Position numbers and translations under genes: made by a program. Positions 1 through 8,486 of a DNA stretch of 64,000 nt are shown in pieces. Within the stretch, counting starts at the first letter, position 1, and every line of letters begins with the position of its first letter. The notes below the pieces were generated by a model that was not told where the DNA came from, made no database searches, and saw only the letters and a list, made by a program, of their open reading frames with translations. Source of the stretch: Streptomyces sp. PTY087I2 (GTDB taxonomy: Bacteria; Actinomycetota; Actinomycetes; Streptomycetales; Streptomycetaceae); the NCBI RefSeq assembly GCF_001687325.1, contig NZ_LZRD01000005.1, positions 258,737 to 322,736 on the forward strand, read 5' to 3'.

Positions 1-2
1 CG

Positions 3-953
3 CCGCCGGGAGGCCCCCACTACACCCCGACCGGGTACGCGGTGGCCTCCGCGCCGACGCAGACCGGCCCGGGCCCGTCGGGTACGCCCGGTGCGCCCGG
101 TGCGCCGGGCGCTCCCGGAGCCCCGGGTGCCCCCGGGAACGTACCGCCCGGCCCGTGGCAGCGGAACGCGCACCAGCAGGGGCATCCCACGCCGCCGCCC
201 CACCCCTCCGGCTTCCAGCAGCCGAGCCCCCAGCAGTCGGGGTTCCAACAGCAGGGCTTCCAGCAGTCCGGATTCCAGCAGCCAGGGTTCCAGCAGTCCG
301 GCTTTCAGCCGCAGGCGCCGCGTCCCAAGCGGACGGGCCTGATCGTCGCCGCGTCCGTCATCGGCGTGCTGGTCGTGCTCGGCGTGATCGGGTACCTGCT
401 GCCGGACGACGAGAAGTCCGGCAAGGAGGGCCGGGCCGGATCGTCGTCCTCCAGCGACAGTTCACCGGGCAGCGCGAACGGAGGCTCCGGCGGCGGCGGT
501 TCGGCGGACAAGGCCCGGGACAAGCCGGTGGACCCCAAGCCCGTCACCTACGAGGGCATCGACGTGACGGCGAGCTACGAGCTGATGCTCGCCGACAACC
601 CGCCGCGCCCGAGGGAGAACGAGGGCAGCAACGTCATCTACGGCGACGCGGACTTCTACTACTACCGGGACTCCCTCTTCAGCGACGAGCAGGTCGGTAC
701 CGCCAACGGCAAGCTGGTCGTGCTGAAGAACTCGCAGAAGGGCTCGCTGGAGGTCTGCCGCCAGGAGACCCGGTTCACGGAGAAGCTGGAGCTCAAGCAA
801 CTCTCGCCCGGTTCGCAGATCTGCGTCCTCAGCAAGGCCGGGCACATCGCCGTGGTCACCTACCGCGGCAAGTCGGGCGCCGACGACCCGAGCCACTACA
901 TCACCGTCGATCTGACGGTCTGGCGCAACGCCGAGGAAGCGCAGATGGATTGA
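3..953 (+). CDS. Membrane-anchored protein with Pro/Gly/Gln-rich head (5' partial)
   Basis: The reading frame is already open at base 3, so the true start lies outside the window; an in-frame GTG at 42 is only one candidate. The visible part begins with a proline/glycine-rich low-complexity head, including a collagen-like run of GAP triplets and a run of SGFQQ/PGFQQ repeats. One membrane segment follows (GLIVAASVIGVLVVLGVIGYLL, about residues 104-125 counted from the GTG), then a Ser/Gly linker and a folded-looking C-terminal domain of about 140 residues (from VTYEGIDVTASYEL). This is the architecture of a protein with a cytoplasmic tail and one extracytoplasmic domain. I do not recognise the outer domain. 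The gene converges on the hydrolase at 996-2663. Confidence 0.8.
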   Translation, partial: PPGGPHYTPTGYAVASAPTQTGPGPSGTPGAPGAPGAPGAPGAPGNVPPGPWQRNAHQQGHPTPPPHPSGFQQPSPQQSGFQQQGFQQSGFQQPGFQQSGFQPQAPRPKRTGLIVAASVIGVLVVLGVIGYLLPDDEKSGKEGRAGSSSSSDSSPGSANGGSGGGGSADKARDKPVDPKPVTYEGIDVTASYELMLADNPPRPRENEGSNVIYGDADFYYYRDSLFSDEQVGTANGKLVVLKNSQKGSLEVCRQETRFTEKLELKQLSPGSQICVLSKAGHIAVVTYRGKSGADDPSHYITVDLTVWRNAEEAQMD

Positions 954-995
954 CGGACAGTCAGTCCGCCTGTCCCCACCCTCGCCCCGCCCCGG

Positions 996-2663
996 TCAGC
1001 ACGTCGCGCCGGGGCGGACGGGCTTCAGGCCGACGAGATAGGCGTCGACCTTCTCCGTGACACAGGCGTCGCCGCGCCCGTACGCGGTGTGCCCCATCCC
1101 CTCGTACGTGAGCAGCATCCCGCCCGGGAACTGGTCCGCGAGGCTCACCGCCTCCTCGTACGGGGTCGACGGGTCACCGGTGGTGCCGACGACCAGCACC
1201 GGCACCACCCCGTCGGCGGCGACCCGGTGCGGCGTCCGGCCGCCGGACGGCCAGCCACGGCAGGTGAGTTCGGCGGTCACCGCGGCCGTGCCGTAGACCC
1301 CGGCGGCCTTCTCCGCGCGCGGCAGGGCGGCCCAGTAGGCGTCCGGGTCGCGCGGGTGCGGAACGTCCAGGCAGTTGACCGCGGTCAGCGCGGCGCCCTC
1401 GTTGTCGGCGGGAGTCTCCTCCTCGTCTTCCTCGCCGCTCTCGTCCTCGGTGGAACCGGTGTCCTCCTCGCCGCCGTCCTCTTCCTCGTCGGGCGCCGGC
1501 TCCTCCTCGTCCAGCGCGCCCAGTTCGGTCGCGTCCCCCGCGTCGGCCGCCGCCAACGCCCGGGACAGCGGCTCCCATTGGTCCTCCGGCGTGTACATCG
1601 CCATCGACACCGCGTCGAGCACGGCCGTCGCGTCCATCCCGCCGTACTCCGCGTACGCGCTGTCCTCGGAGACCGGCAGCGGCTCGCGTTCGGCACGGGC
1701 GTAGAGCCGTTCGATCAGCGCGCGTATCGCGCCGGGGCTGTCGGCCGGGCAGCTGTCACCGGCGACCTCCGCGCAGTGGTCGGCGTAGTCGTCCACGCTC
1801 CGCCGGAACCCGGCCGACTGGCTGAGCACCCGCTGCGACCAGTCCAACGACGGGTCGATCGCCCCGTCCAGCACCATCGCCCGGACCCGGCGCGGGAAGA
1901 GTTCGGCGTACGCGGTGCCCAGGCTCGTCCCGTACGACCAGCCCAGGTAGGTCAGTTCGCGCTCGCCCAGCGCGACGCGGAGCACATCCAGGTCACGGGC
2001 CGCGTCCTGGGTTCCGACGTGCCGCAGGAGGCCGCCGCTGTGCCGCTCGCAGTCCTTCGCGGCGGCCCGCGCCCCCTCGTCGGCGGCCGCGCGCTCCTTC
2101 TCCGTACGGGGGTGGAGCGGTGCGACGCCTTCCGACGCGGGCGGCTCCGGCGCGTCCTCCTCGGCCTCGTCGTCGCTCGCCGCGCAGGTCAGGGCAGGGA
2201 CGCTCGCCCCGACCCCGCGCGGGTCGAAGGCGACGATGTCGAAGCGGTCGCGGGCCGCCCGGCCGAACGCCTCGTCCATGCCCTCTTCGAGGGACCGGAC
2301 CCCGGCCGCCCCCGGCCCGCCCGGGTTGTAGACGAGCGAGCCGATCCGCCGGTCCGGCTTCCCGGCCGCCGCCGCACGCGCCACCGGCAGAACGAAGGTC
2401 TTGCCGTTCCCCGGGTCGTCGTAGTCCCGGGGAACGGTCAGCCGGGCGCACGCGTACCCCTCCGTGTCGCAGTCCGTCCACCGCAGCCGCTGGCCGTAGA
2501 ACGGCTTGAGGTCGGGCCGGGACGCGGGGTCGGCCGACGCGGGGGCGGCCCCGGCCCGGCCCGGTCCGGTGGCGGGACCGGCCGTGCAGGAGGTGAGCGC
2601 GACCGAACAGGCGAGGGCCAGGGCGGTGACGAGGGCGGGGCGGCGGCGGACGGGGTGGTTCAA
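996..2663 (-). CDS. Secreted lipoprotein alpha/beta hydrolase (tripeptidyl-aminopeptidase family)
   Basis: About 555 residues. The chosen start is a TTG at 2663: a GGGAG box lies just upstream, and the protein then begins with a short basic stretch and a hydrophobic signal ending in a lipobox (LTSC). The open frame continues to 2756, but the extra N-terminus looks non-coding. The alpha/beta-hydrolase fold is clear: the HGxG-like region is replaced by YNPGGPGAAG, the nucleophile elbow is GWSYGTS, an Asp lies in TTGDPSTPY and the catalytic His in MGHTAYG. The order matches secreted SGT/Tap-type peptidases, which remove short peptides from N-termini outside the cell. An unusual acidic insert of about 40 residues (Glu/Asp-rich, about residues 381-420) lies in the lid region. 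The peptidase role is inferred from family. Confidence 0.88.
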   Translation of the reverse strand: MNHPVRRRPALVTALALACSVALTSCTAGPATGPGRAGAAPASADPASRPDLKPFYGQRLRWTDCDTEGYACARLTVPRDYDDPGNGKTFVLPVARAAAAGKPDRRIGSLVYNPGGPGAAGVRSLEEGMDEAFGRAARDRFDIVAFDPRGVGASVPALTCAASDDEAEEDAPEPPASEGVAPLHPRTEKERAAADEGARAAAKDCERHSGGLLRHVGTQDAARDLDVLRVALGERELTYLGWSYGTSLGTAYAELFPRRVRAMVLDGAIDPSLDWSQRVLSQSAGFRRSVDDYADHCAEVAGDSCPADSPGAIRALIERLYARAEREPLPVSEDSAYAEYGGMDATAVLDAVSMAMYTPEDQWEPLSRALAAADAGDATELGALDEEEPAPDEEEDGGEEDTGSTEDESGEEDEEETPADNEGAALTAVNCLDVPHPRDPDAYWAALPRAEKAAGVYGTAAVTAELTCRGWPSGGRTPHRVAADGVVPVLVVGTTGDPSTPYEEAVSLADQFPGGMLLTYEGMGHTAYGRGDACVTEKVDAYLVGLKPVRPGATC

Positions 2664-2811
2664 CGGACTGCTCCCAGGGGTCGGGGCGTGCGGTTCCCCG
2701 GCAGCATTCCTGGTCGATGCTGAGGATTTGATGAGTCGGCCCGGCAGCAACCTCACGGCCGGACCCGGGCTGACCTGTGGCGCGATCGCTCGACGGCTCT
2801 GCGGCCCGTCG

Positions 2812-4176
2812 TCAGCCCTCCGCCGGTGGCCGGTCGCCGTTCGGCAGGCGCAGCACGAACCGGGCCCCGCCGCGTCGCCCGGCCCCGGCCGTGAGGCTGC
2901 CGCCGTGGGCGTGTGCGACCCACGAGGCGATGGACAGCCCGAGTCCGGTCGACCGCGACCCGCTCCGGAACCGGTCGAACAGCGCCCCCGCCACCTCGGG
3001 CGGCAGCCCCGGCCCGGCGTCCTCCACCGTCACGGTCGCCGAGGCTCCGTCGGCGGCGACGGTCACCTCCACCTCGGCCGGGGCCCCGGGCGCCCGGCCG
3101 TGGACGAGCGCGTTGCCGACGAGATTGGCCACGGCACGCCGTACGAGGTCGGGGTCGGCGACCACGACGGCCTCCTGGGCCTCCACCGTCACCCGGTGGC
3201 CGTCCGCCGGCGCGTCCTCCACCACCGCTTCCACCAACTGGTCCAGCCGCAGCGGCTCCACCGCGAGCACGGCCGTCCCCGACATCAGCCGGGCCCGGGT
3301 GAGCAGCCCGTCCACCAGCGAGCCCATCCCCTCGGCAAGACGCAGCGTGCGCCGGTGCACGTCGGTGCTGTCCGTGTCCCCGCGCAACGCGGTCTCGGCG
3401 AGGGTCCGCAGCGAGGCCGCGGGCGTCCGCAGGTCGTGCGCGGCGTCCGCGAGGAACGACTCCTGCCGGTCCAAAGCCTCCAGGGCGGGCCGGACAGCCC
3501 GGCCCGACAGCAGATGCCCGACCAGCGCCGACAGACACACCAGCAGGGCGCAGCCGCCGGTCACCCGCCAGGCGAGCCGCCGGTGGTCGGCCTGCTGCGC
3601 GGCGGTGTCCGCCACGGTGACCAGGGCTCCCTGCGGGCGGGCGTCCTCCTCGGCCTCGGGCGGGTAGAACGGCAGGGCGAACAGACGTACCGGCTCGCCC
3701 GTGGTCGTACGGCCGTCGAGGGACCGTTCCTCGTCGGCGTTCACGGCCGCCGCGGCCGCCCGCCGTACGGCAGGGCCGTCGACGGTGAGGCACGGCCCGC
3801 GCGGCGCGTGTTCCACGACCAGGTCCGCCGGGGCGATCCGGCGCGCGTCCCGCGCGGCGTCCGGCGGGACGGACAGCAGGTGGAGCGGCGGGCAGGCGGT
3901 CCCCGCCGTGTCGAGCAGCACCCCGGCGTCCAGCCGCCCGTCCTCGTCGGTCTCCAGCAGGCCGAGCGCCCAGTTGGTGTCCGCGCTCATCGTCCGGTCC
4001 AGCTGGTCGCGCCAGCGCACATCGTCGCCGCGCACCGCCCAGGCGGCCATCGCCACCAGCCCCACCGCGCTGGTCAGGGCGAACAACAGGGTGATACGGC
4101 GGCGGAGCCGACGCACCCGGGCCGTCGGGGTCAGCGGGCGGGAGGGCCGCGACCGCAGGCGTACGGCTCCGGTCAC
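2812..4176 (-). CDS. Two-component sensor histidine kinase
   Basis: About 454 residues from a GTG at 4176 that overlaps the regulator's stop as GTGA, so translation is probably coupled. A first membrane segment (about residues 29-47) and a second (about 200-222) bracket an extracytoplasmic sensor domain of about 150 residues. The kinase core has the H-box FLADAAHDLRTP (His247 predicted phosphorylated), N-box NLVGNALVHG, G1 DAGPGLPP and G2 STGLGLSI. No convincing HAMP signature was seen between the second membrane segment and the H-box. The signal sensed is unknown. Its partner is the OmpR-type regulator immediately upstream. The downstream hydrolase 996-2663 lies about 150 bp away on the same strand and may or may not belong to the unit. 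Confidence 0.93.
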   Translation of the reverse strand: MTGAVRLRSRPSRPLTPTARVRRLRRRITLLFALTSAVGLVAMAAWAVRGDDVRWRDQLDRTMSADTNWALGLLETDEDGRLDAGVLLDTAGTACPPLHLLSVPPDAARDARRIAPADLVVEHAPRGPCLTVDGPAVRRAAAAAVNADEERSLDGRTTTGEPVRLFALPFYPPEAEEDARPQGALVTVADTAAQQADHRRLAWRVTGGCALLVCLSALVGHLLSGRAVRPALEALDRQESFLADAAHDLRTPAASLRTLAETALRGDTDSTDVHRRTLRLAEGMGSLVDGLLTRARLMSGTAVLAVEPLRLDQLVEAVVEDAPADGHRVTVEAQEAVVVADPDLVRRAVANLVGNALVHGRAPGAPAEVEVTVAADGASATVTVEDAGPGLPPEVAGALFDRFRSGSRSTGLGLSIASWVAHAHGGSLTAGAGRRGGARFVLRLPNGDRPPAEG

Positions 4177-4850
4177 GAGATCGGGTCCTCCGCCACGGCC
4201 AGCCGGTAGCCCGTGCCGCGTACGGTGTGGAGCAGCGGGGGAGCGCCGAGCTTGCGGCGCAGCTGCGAGACCAGCACCTCCAGCACATTGGACCGGTGCT
4301 CGGCCATCTCGTCCCAGCAGCGCTCGACCAGCTCCGCCCGGCTGACCGCCTGGTCGGCCCGGTCCGCCAGCACCTCCAGTACCGCGAACTCCCGGCTGGT
4401 CAGCGTCAGCAGCACCCCGCCCCGCCGCACCCGCCGCCGTGCCGTGTCGATCTCCAGATCGCCGACCCGCAGCACCGGCGGGGTCACGGCCGGGGCGCGG
4501 CGGCACAGACTGCGCACCCGGGCGACCAGCTCCGGGACGGCGAACGGCTTGACCAGATAGTCGTCGCCGCCCCGGGCGAAGCCCTCCACCCGGTCGGCGA
4601 CGGTGTCCCGGGCGGTCAGGAACAGCACCGGCACCGCGCGCCCGGAGCGCCGCAGCTCCTCCACGTACTCCGCGGCGTCCCCGGCGGGCAGCATCCGGTC
4701 GAACACGACACAGTCGTACGCGGTGACGAACAGCGCCTCATCGGCCTGCGGCAGGTCGACCGCCTCGTCGACGGCGAGCCCGGCGGCGCGCAGGGCCGCG
4801 GCCACGCCGAAGCGGAGGTTGGCGTCGTCCTCGACCAGCAGCACTCTCAC
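4173..4850 (-). CDS. Two-component response regulator, OmpR/PhoB type
   Basis: 225 residues, the usual length for the family. The N-terminal receiver has the acidic pair D8-D9, phospho-acceptor D51 in VVFDRML, a conserved Thr in FLTARD and Lys in YLVKPF. The C-terminal winged helix ends in the typical RGTGYRL. The gene overlaps the kinase start by four bases (GTGA), so the pair is one operon with the regulator first. It most likely binds DNA as a dimer after phosphorylation by the neighbouring kinase. The target genes cannot be read from the sequence. Confidence 0.95.
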   Translation of the reverse strand: MRVLLVEDDANLRFGVAAALRAAGLAVDEAVDLPQADEALFVTAYDCVVFDRMLPAGDAAEYVEELRRSGRAVPVLFLTARDTVADRVEGFARGGDDYLVKPFAVPELVARVRSLCRRAPAVTPPVLRVGDLEIDTARRRVRRGGVLLTLTSREFAVLEVLADRADQAVSRAELVERCWDEMAEHRSNVLEVLVSQLRRKLGAPPLLHTVRGTGYRLAVAEDPIS

Positions 4851-4940
4851 GCCGTCACCCTAACCGCGCCGGGTGACGCCCCTGACCCGCAGGTCAGCGG
4901 CCGACCGGTACCCGCGCCCGGGCGTCGGCCGTACGAGGAG

Positions 4941-6146
4941 TCAGTGGCCGACCAGCTCCCCGTCCCGCGCCACGATCCGGCCCCCGCGCACCACCATCTC
5001 GCGGCGCGGCAGATCCACCACCACCTGCGGCAGGCACTCGCCGCGCACCAGCAGGAAGTCGGCCGGCGCCCCGGGCTTCAGGTCCGCCTCCGGCAGCCCC
5101 AGGAGCCGGGCCCCGCCGTCCGCCCCCGCCCGGAAGGCCGCCTCCAGCTCCTCGTCGAGGCGGGCGTCCCGCACCCGGGCCAGCAGGTGCGAGCGGTGCA
5201 GCATGTCCGCGTTGCCGAACGGGCTCCAGGAGTCCCGTACGCCGTCGGAGCCGAGGCCCACCTCCACTCCGTGCTCCCGCAGTCGGTCGATCGGCAGCAC
5301 CAGGTCCGAGGAGGGCGCGACCGTCGTCAGCGAGATCCCGGCATCGGCCAACTCGGCGGCGAGACGGTCCAGTTCCCGCTGAGGGAGACCGGGCACGCAG
5401 AACACATGACTGACCGTCACCTTGCCCTGGAGCGACAGCGCCTTGGTGCGGCCGATGATCGCGCGCAGCGACTCCATCCCCGTCGCGGCCCGCTCGTGAA
5501 GATGGATGTCGACGCCCACGCCGTGCCGGTCCGCGATGCCGAAGACGATGTCGAGCTGTTCGTCGAGCGCCTCGTCGAACCCGATCGGGTCGATGCCGCC
5601 GACCCGGTCGACCGCCCCGGTGCGCGCGGCCTCCTCCAGCAGCTCCCTGGTTCCCGGCGTCCGGACCACCCCGTGCTGCGGGAACGCGACGATCTCCACG
5701 TCGAGCGCGTGCCGCAGCGCCCCGCGGGCGGAACCGACGCCCTCGACGCCCACCAGGTCGTAGGCGGGGGCGACGTCGACATGGGCCCGCATCGCCCGGG
5801 TGCCCTGGGCGACGGCATGGCCCATCAGGCGCTCCGCGCGCTTCTTCAGCGGCGTGCGCAGCGCGTGGTAGAGCTTCACGTCCTCCTCGGTGTACTCGGC
5901 GATGGAGCTCGCCGGGTTCCGGGTCACCCAGGGCTCGCCCCACGCCGTCTTGTCGGGGTGGATGTGCGCGTCGACCAGGGTCGGCAGCGCGATCCGGCCC
6001 TCGCAGGCGACGACCTTCGCGCCGCGCGGGGCGGGGTCGGCGGTGACGACCCCGTCGACGACCGTGAGGTCGACGGGGTGCTGCGCGCCGTAGGGCCGGA
6101 CGTTCGTGAACACCGTGGCGGCGGCAGCAGTGGACTCGGCGTGCAT
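4941..6146 (-). CDS. Amidohydrolase, cytosine-deaminase (CodA)-like
   Basis: 401 residues from an ATG at 6146 with an AAGGAG box 6 bases upstream; the open frame continues to 6236 without a better start. Metal-ligand motifs of the amidohydrolase superfamily are present: VDAHIHPDKT near the N-terminus, HLHE and VSHVF in the middle, and SDGVRDSWSPFGNADML near the C-terminus. The last resembles the bacterial cytosine-deaminase branch more than dihydropyrimidinases. It probably hydrolyses a heterocyclic or amide C-N bond in the cytoplasm, but the substrate cannot be fixed. It follows another amidohydrolase by about 50 bases on the same strand, and both sit behind a GntR regulator, suggesting a small catabolic operon. 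Confidence 0.88.
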   Translation of the reverse strand: MHAESTAAAATVFTNVRPYGAQHPVDLTVVDGVVTADPAPRGAKVVACEGRIALPTLVDAHIHPDKTAWGEPWVTRNPASSIAEYTEEDVKLYHALRTPLKKRAERLMGHAVAQGTRAMRAHVDVAPAYDLVGVEGVGSARGALRHALDVEIVAFPQHGVVRTPGTRELLEEAARTGAVDRVGGIDPIGFDEALDEQLDIVFGIADRHGVGVDIHLHERAATGMESLRAIIGRTKALSLQGKVTVSHVFCVPGLPQRELDRLAAELADAGISLTTVAPSSDLVLPIDRLREHGVEVGLGSDGVRDSWSPFGNADMLHRSHLLARVRDARLDEELEAAFRAGADGGARLLGLPEADLKPGAPADFLLVRGECLPQVVVDLPRREMVVRGGRIVARDGELVGH

Positions 6147-6198
6147 CAGGAACTCCTTCGAGAAGGCGGAGAAGACGAGAAGAGACGGGGACGCCGCG

Positions 6199-7497
6199 TC
6201 AGGCGGCCGGTACCGCGAACCCTGCCCGGACCACACGCGCCGGGCGGCTCAGCACGCCGAGGTCGGCCAGCGGGTCGCCGTCCAGGATGAGGACGTCGCC
6301 CGCGAAGCCGCGCGCCAGCCGGCCGGCCGTTCCGTCGAACCCGAGGAGCTTCGCGGCGCCCGTCGTCGCCGTGCGGATCGCGTCCAGGGTGGAGAGCCCC
6401 GCCGCGTGCATCAGCTCCACCTCGCGGCCGATCGGGTCGACCGTCCCGCCCGAGGAGTCCGTGCCCGCCGCCAGGGGGACGCCCAGCTCGTGCGCGGCCA
6501 GGACCGCCCGCTTCAGGACCGGGAGATAGGTGCGGCCGCGCTCGGCCAGGACCGGGTCCGAGGACTCGGCGAGCCCGGCGATCGCGGTGAGCGTCGGCGT
6601 GAAGTACGTACCCCTGCGGCGCATTTCGTGCAGGGTGCGCTCACCGACGAACGCGCCGTGCTCCAGGGAGCGGATGCCGGCCGTGACCGCGTCGTGGCAG
6701 CCCTTCTCGCTGTAGCTGTGGCAGAGCACCCCTTTGCCTCCGCGCCGGGCCGCCGCCACGATCGTGGACAGCTGCTCATGGTCGTACACCTGGACCAGCG
6801 GGTCCTGCTCGGGCAGCCCCGCCCGCTCGTTCACCCGGGTCTTCACGGTGTCCGCCCCGCGCGCGAGGTTGACCTCGACCACGCGGCGCAGCGCCTCGGC
6901 CGAGCGCACCCCGTCCCGCAGCCGGGCGAGCGGCGCCAGGTCCGGGTCGGCGAGGATCGTGTCGCCGAGATCCGGGGTGACGAAGATGCCCGCCGCCCGC
7001 AGCCGGGGTGCCTGCTCCGGGGCCTGCCGGGCCAACTCCCTTACGGCGATGTCCTGGTAGAAGTTGGTCGAACCGCTGCGCGCGCTCGTCGCGCCCTTGA
7101 GGACCGCGTCGCGCGCCTCGGCCGCCGTGTTGAGGTGGATGTGGGCGTCCACCAGGCCCGGCAGGATCCACTGCCCGTGGGCCCGCAGCACCGGTACGCC
7201 CCCGGGGACCCGGCCGACCCGCCCCCGGGAACCGGCCGCCCGGACGACGCCCCCGGCGATCACCACGACCGCGTCCTCCGTGACCTCGCCCGTCGCCGGG
7301 TCGAGCAGCCTGCCGCCCTCGACGACGAGATCGCCGCCCCGGCCCGGCGACGACCCGTTCCGGGCGCCGGGCGACGCGGACGCGGTCGGGGCCGTTCCCG
7401 CCAGCACGGCCGAGGTTCCGGCGAGCGCCGCGGCACCGGCGAGCACACCCCGCCTGGTCAGCCGGCCGGAAGGGGGCGGGGTGTTCTCGACGCACAT
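6199..7497 (-). CDS. Tat-exported metal-dependent amidohydrolase (prolidase/imidazolonepropionase-like)
   Basis: 432 residues. The N-terminus carries a twin-arginine signal (LTRRGVLAG, Arg15-Arg16) followed by an alanine-rich hydrophobic stretch ending around TASA, so the enzyme is probably folded inside and exported. The mature part has an amidohydrolase metal centre: VDAHIHL, a Lys in TVKTRVN that fits the carboxylated lysine bridge, His in LCHSYS, His in LEHGAF and Asp in AGTDSSG. This ligand set is shared by bacterial dipeptidases of the Xaa-Pro/Xaa-Arg class and by related lactonases, so the substrate is open. An AAGGAG box precedes the ATG. The upstream region carries two GTATAC operator-like sites. 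Confidence 0.88.
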   Translation of the reverse strand: MCVENTPPPSGRLTRRGVLAGAAALAGTSAVLAGTAPTASASPGARNGSSPGRGGDLVVEGGRLLDPATGEVTEDAVVVIAGGVVRAAGSRGRVGRVPGGVPVLRAHGQWILPGLVDAHIHLNTAAEARDAVLKGATSARSGSTNFYQDIAVRELARQAPEQAPRLRAAGIFVTPDLGDTILADPDLAPLARLRDGVRSAEALRRVVEVNLARGADTVKTRVNERAGLPEQDPLVQVYDHEQLSTIVAAARRGGKGVLCHSYSEKGCHDAVTAGIRSLEHGAFVGERTLHEMRRRGTYFTPTLTAIAGLAESSDPVLAERGRTYLPVLKRAVLAAHELGVPLAAGTDSSGGTVDPIGREVELMHAAGLSTLDAIRTATTGAAKLLGFDGTAGRLARGFAGDVLILDGDPLADLGVLSRPARVVRAGFAVPAA

Positions 7498-7535
7498 GGG
7501 AGGGCTCCTTGGGTCGCGGAAGCGAGCGGGAGCAT

Positions 7536-7546
7536 TTTGTATACCA
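7536..7546. promoter_or_regulatory. Operator-like site TTTGTATACCA (site 1)
   Basis: TTTGTATACCA is centred on the palindrome GTATAC and lies 39 bases upstream of the exported amidohydrolase start. Its exact reverse complement occurs at 7652-7662. FadR-subfamily GntR regulators commonly recognise TTGTATACAA-type sequences, and such a regulator is encoded immediately upstream. Confidence 0.6.
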
Positions 7547-7651
7547 GAATCGCCACGATTCCGGGAAGGAGTGATTCCGCTCCCCGTGCGTGCGGGAAAC
7601 GTGCAGGAAGTTGGTTCTACTACCGCCGGGCCCTCAAGGGACAGGAGTGAT

Positions 7652-7662
7652 TGGTATACAAA
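7652..7662. promoter_or_regulatory. Operator-like site TGGTATACAAA (site 2)
   Basis: This is an exact inverted copy of the site at 7536-7546, lying directly after the stop codon of the GntR gene. The two GTATAC centres are 115 bases apart, close to eleven helical turns, so two bound dimers would face the same side of the DNA. Confidence 0.6.
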
Positions 7663-7665
7663 TAA

Positions 7666-8430
7666 TCAGGCGTCGTCGAACAGGGACCGCAGGGCCACGG
7701 CCCGGCTGTCCCGCACGTGCAGCAGCGTGCTCGCCGCGGCCGACTCCTCGTCGCCCGCCGCGATGTACCGGAACATGACCGCGTGCTGGGCCCGCATGTG
7801 CTGCGGCTCCTCCCGCATCCCGAACAGCAGCTGGAGCTGCCCGCTCAGCTGCTCCATCGTGCGGGCCAGCATCGGGTTGCCGCTCAGGGCCACGATGTCC
7901 TCGTGGAAGGCGGTGTGGGCCGCGACCTCCCGCGTCCCCTCGTCGTCGGACGCCGCCTCCTCCGCCCGGTCGAGGGAGGCCCGCAGCGCGGTGACGCCCT
8001 GCGGCTCCGCCGGCGCGGATCCCGCCACCCGCCGCGCCGCGAGCCGGGAGGCCTGGACCGCGAGCGGCTCCCACACCTCGTACAGGTGCTCCACATCGGC
8101 CCGCTCCAGCCGCCGCACCCGGACCCCGCTGTGCGGCAGCAGCTCCAGGAGCCCTTCGCCCACCAGGGCGCGCAGTGCCTCGCGGACCGGGACGCGGGAC
8201 ATCCGCAGCTCCTCGGCGACCTCGCGTTCCACGAGCCGGGCGCCCTGCGGATAGCGGCGGTCGACGATCCGCTGCCGTACCGCGTCCCGGGCCCGGACGC
8301 TGAGCGACGTACGCTCCGGCCGGGCGTCCGCATCGGGCGCCGGGCGGCCCGCGGCCGTCGCCCGCTCGCTTCCGGCACCGTCCGGCCGCGTCCGGCCCCG
8401 CCCTGCGCTGCTGCCCGCCACGTACGCCAT
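7666..8430 (-). CDS. GntR-family regulator with FCD domain
   Basis: About 254 residues from an ATG at 8430. A GTG three codons later (8421) has the better spaced GGAGG box and may be the real start. After a low-complexity head of about 45 residues comes the GntR winged helix (ARDAVRQRIVDRRYPQGARLVEREVAEELRMSRVPVREALRALVGEGLL), then an all-helical FCD ligand domain with the His-containing FHEDIV and MRAQHAVMF segments that usually hold a metal. It is the likely repressor of the two amidohydrolase genes downstream on the same strand, acting through the GTATAC sites in between. Confidence 0.92.
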   Translation of the reverse strand: MAYVAGSSAGRGRTRPDGAGSERATAAGRPAPDADARPERTSLSVRARDAVRQRIVDRRYPQGARLVEREVAEELRMSRVPVREALRALVGEGLLELLPHSGVRVRRLERADVEHLYEVWEPLAVQASRLAARRVAGSAPAEPQGVTALRASLDRAEEAASDDEGTREVAAHTAFHEDIVALSGNPMLARTMEQLSGQLQLLFGMREEPQHMRAQHAVMFRYIAAGDEESAAASTLLHVRDSRAVALRSLFDDA

Positions 8431-8486
8431 CCTCCGCTCGGCCCGTTTTCCCGACCCCCGGCCGAGGATACGCGGGGCCGCCGTCC

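Noticed and set aside
955..1016. Weak hairpins GGACAG/CTGTCC and CGCCCCGG/CCGGGGCG between convergent genes
   Set aside because: Short stems with long loops, the second overlapping the hydrolase stop; likely chance in GC-rich DNA.
1089..2723. Long + strand open frame antisense to the secreted hydrolase
   Set aside because: Composition is Arg/Gly/Val-rich with no domain, and it mirrors GC3 bias of the real minus-strand gene.
7548..7560. AATCG-CCA-CGATT palindrome next to operator site 1
   Set aside because: Arms of only five bases and no second copy; not strong enough to call a regulatory site.
7590..7778. 62-codon + strand frame in the GntR-amidohydrolase spacer
   Set aside because: It runs across the operator and into the antisense of the regulator gene with no coding signature.
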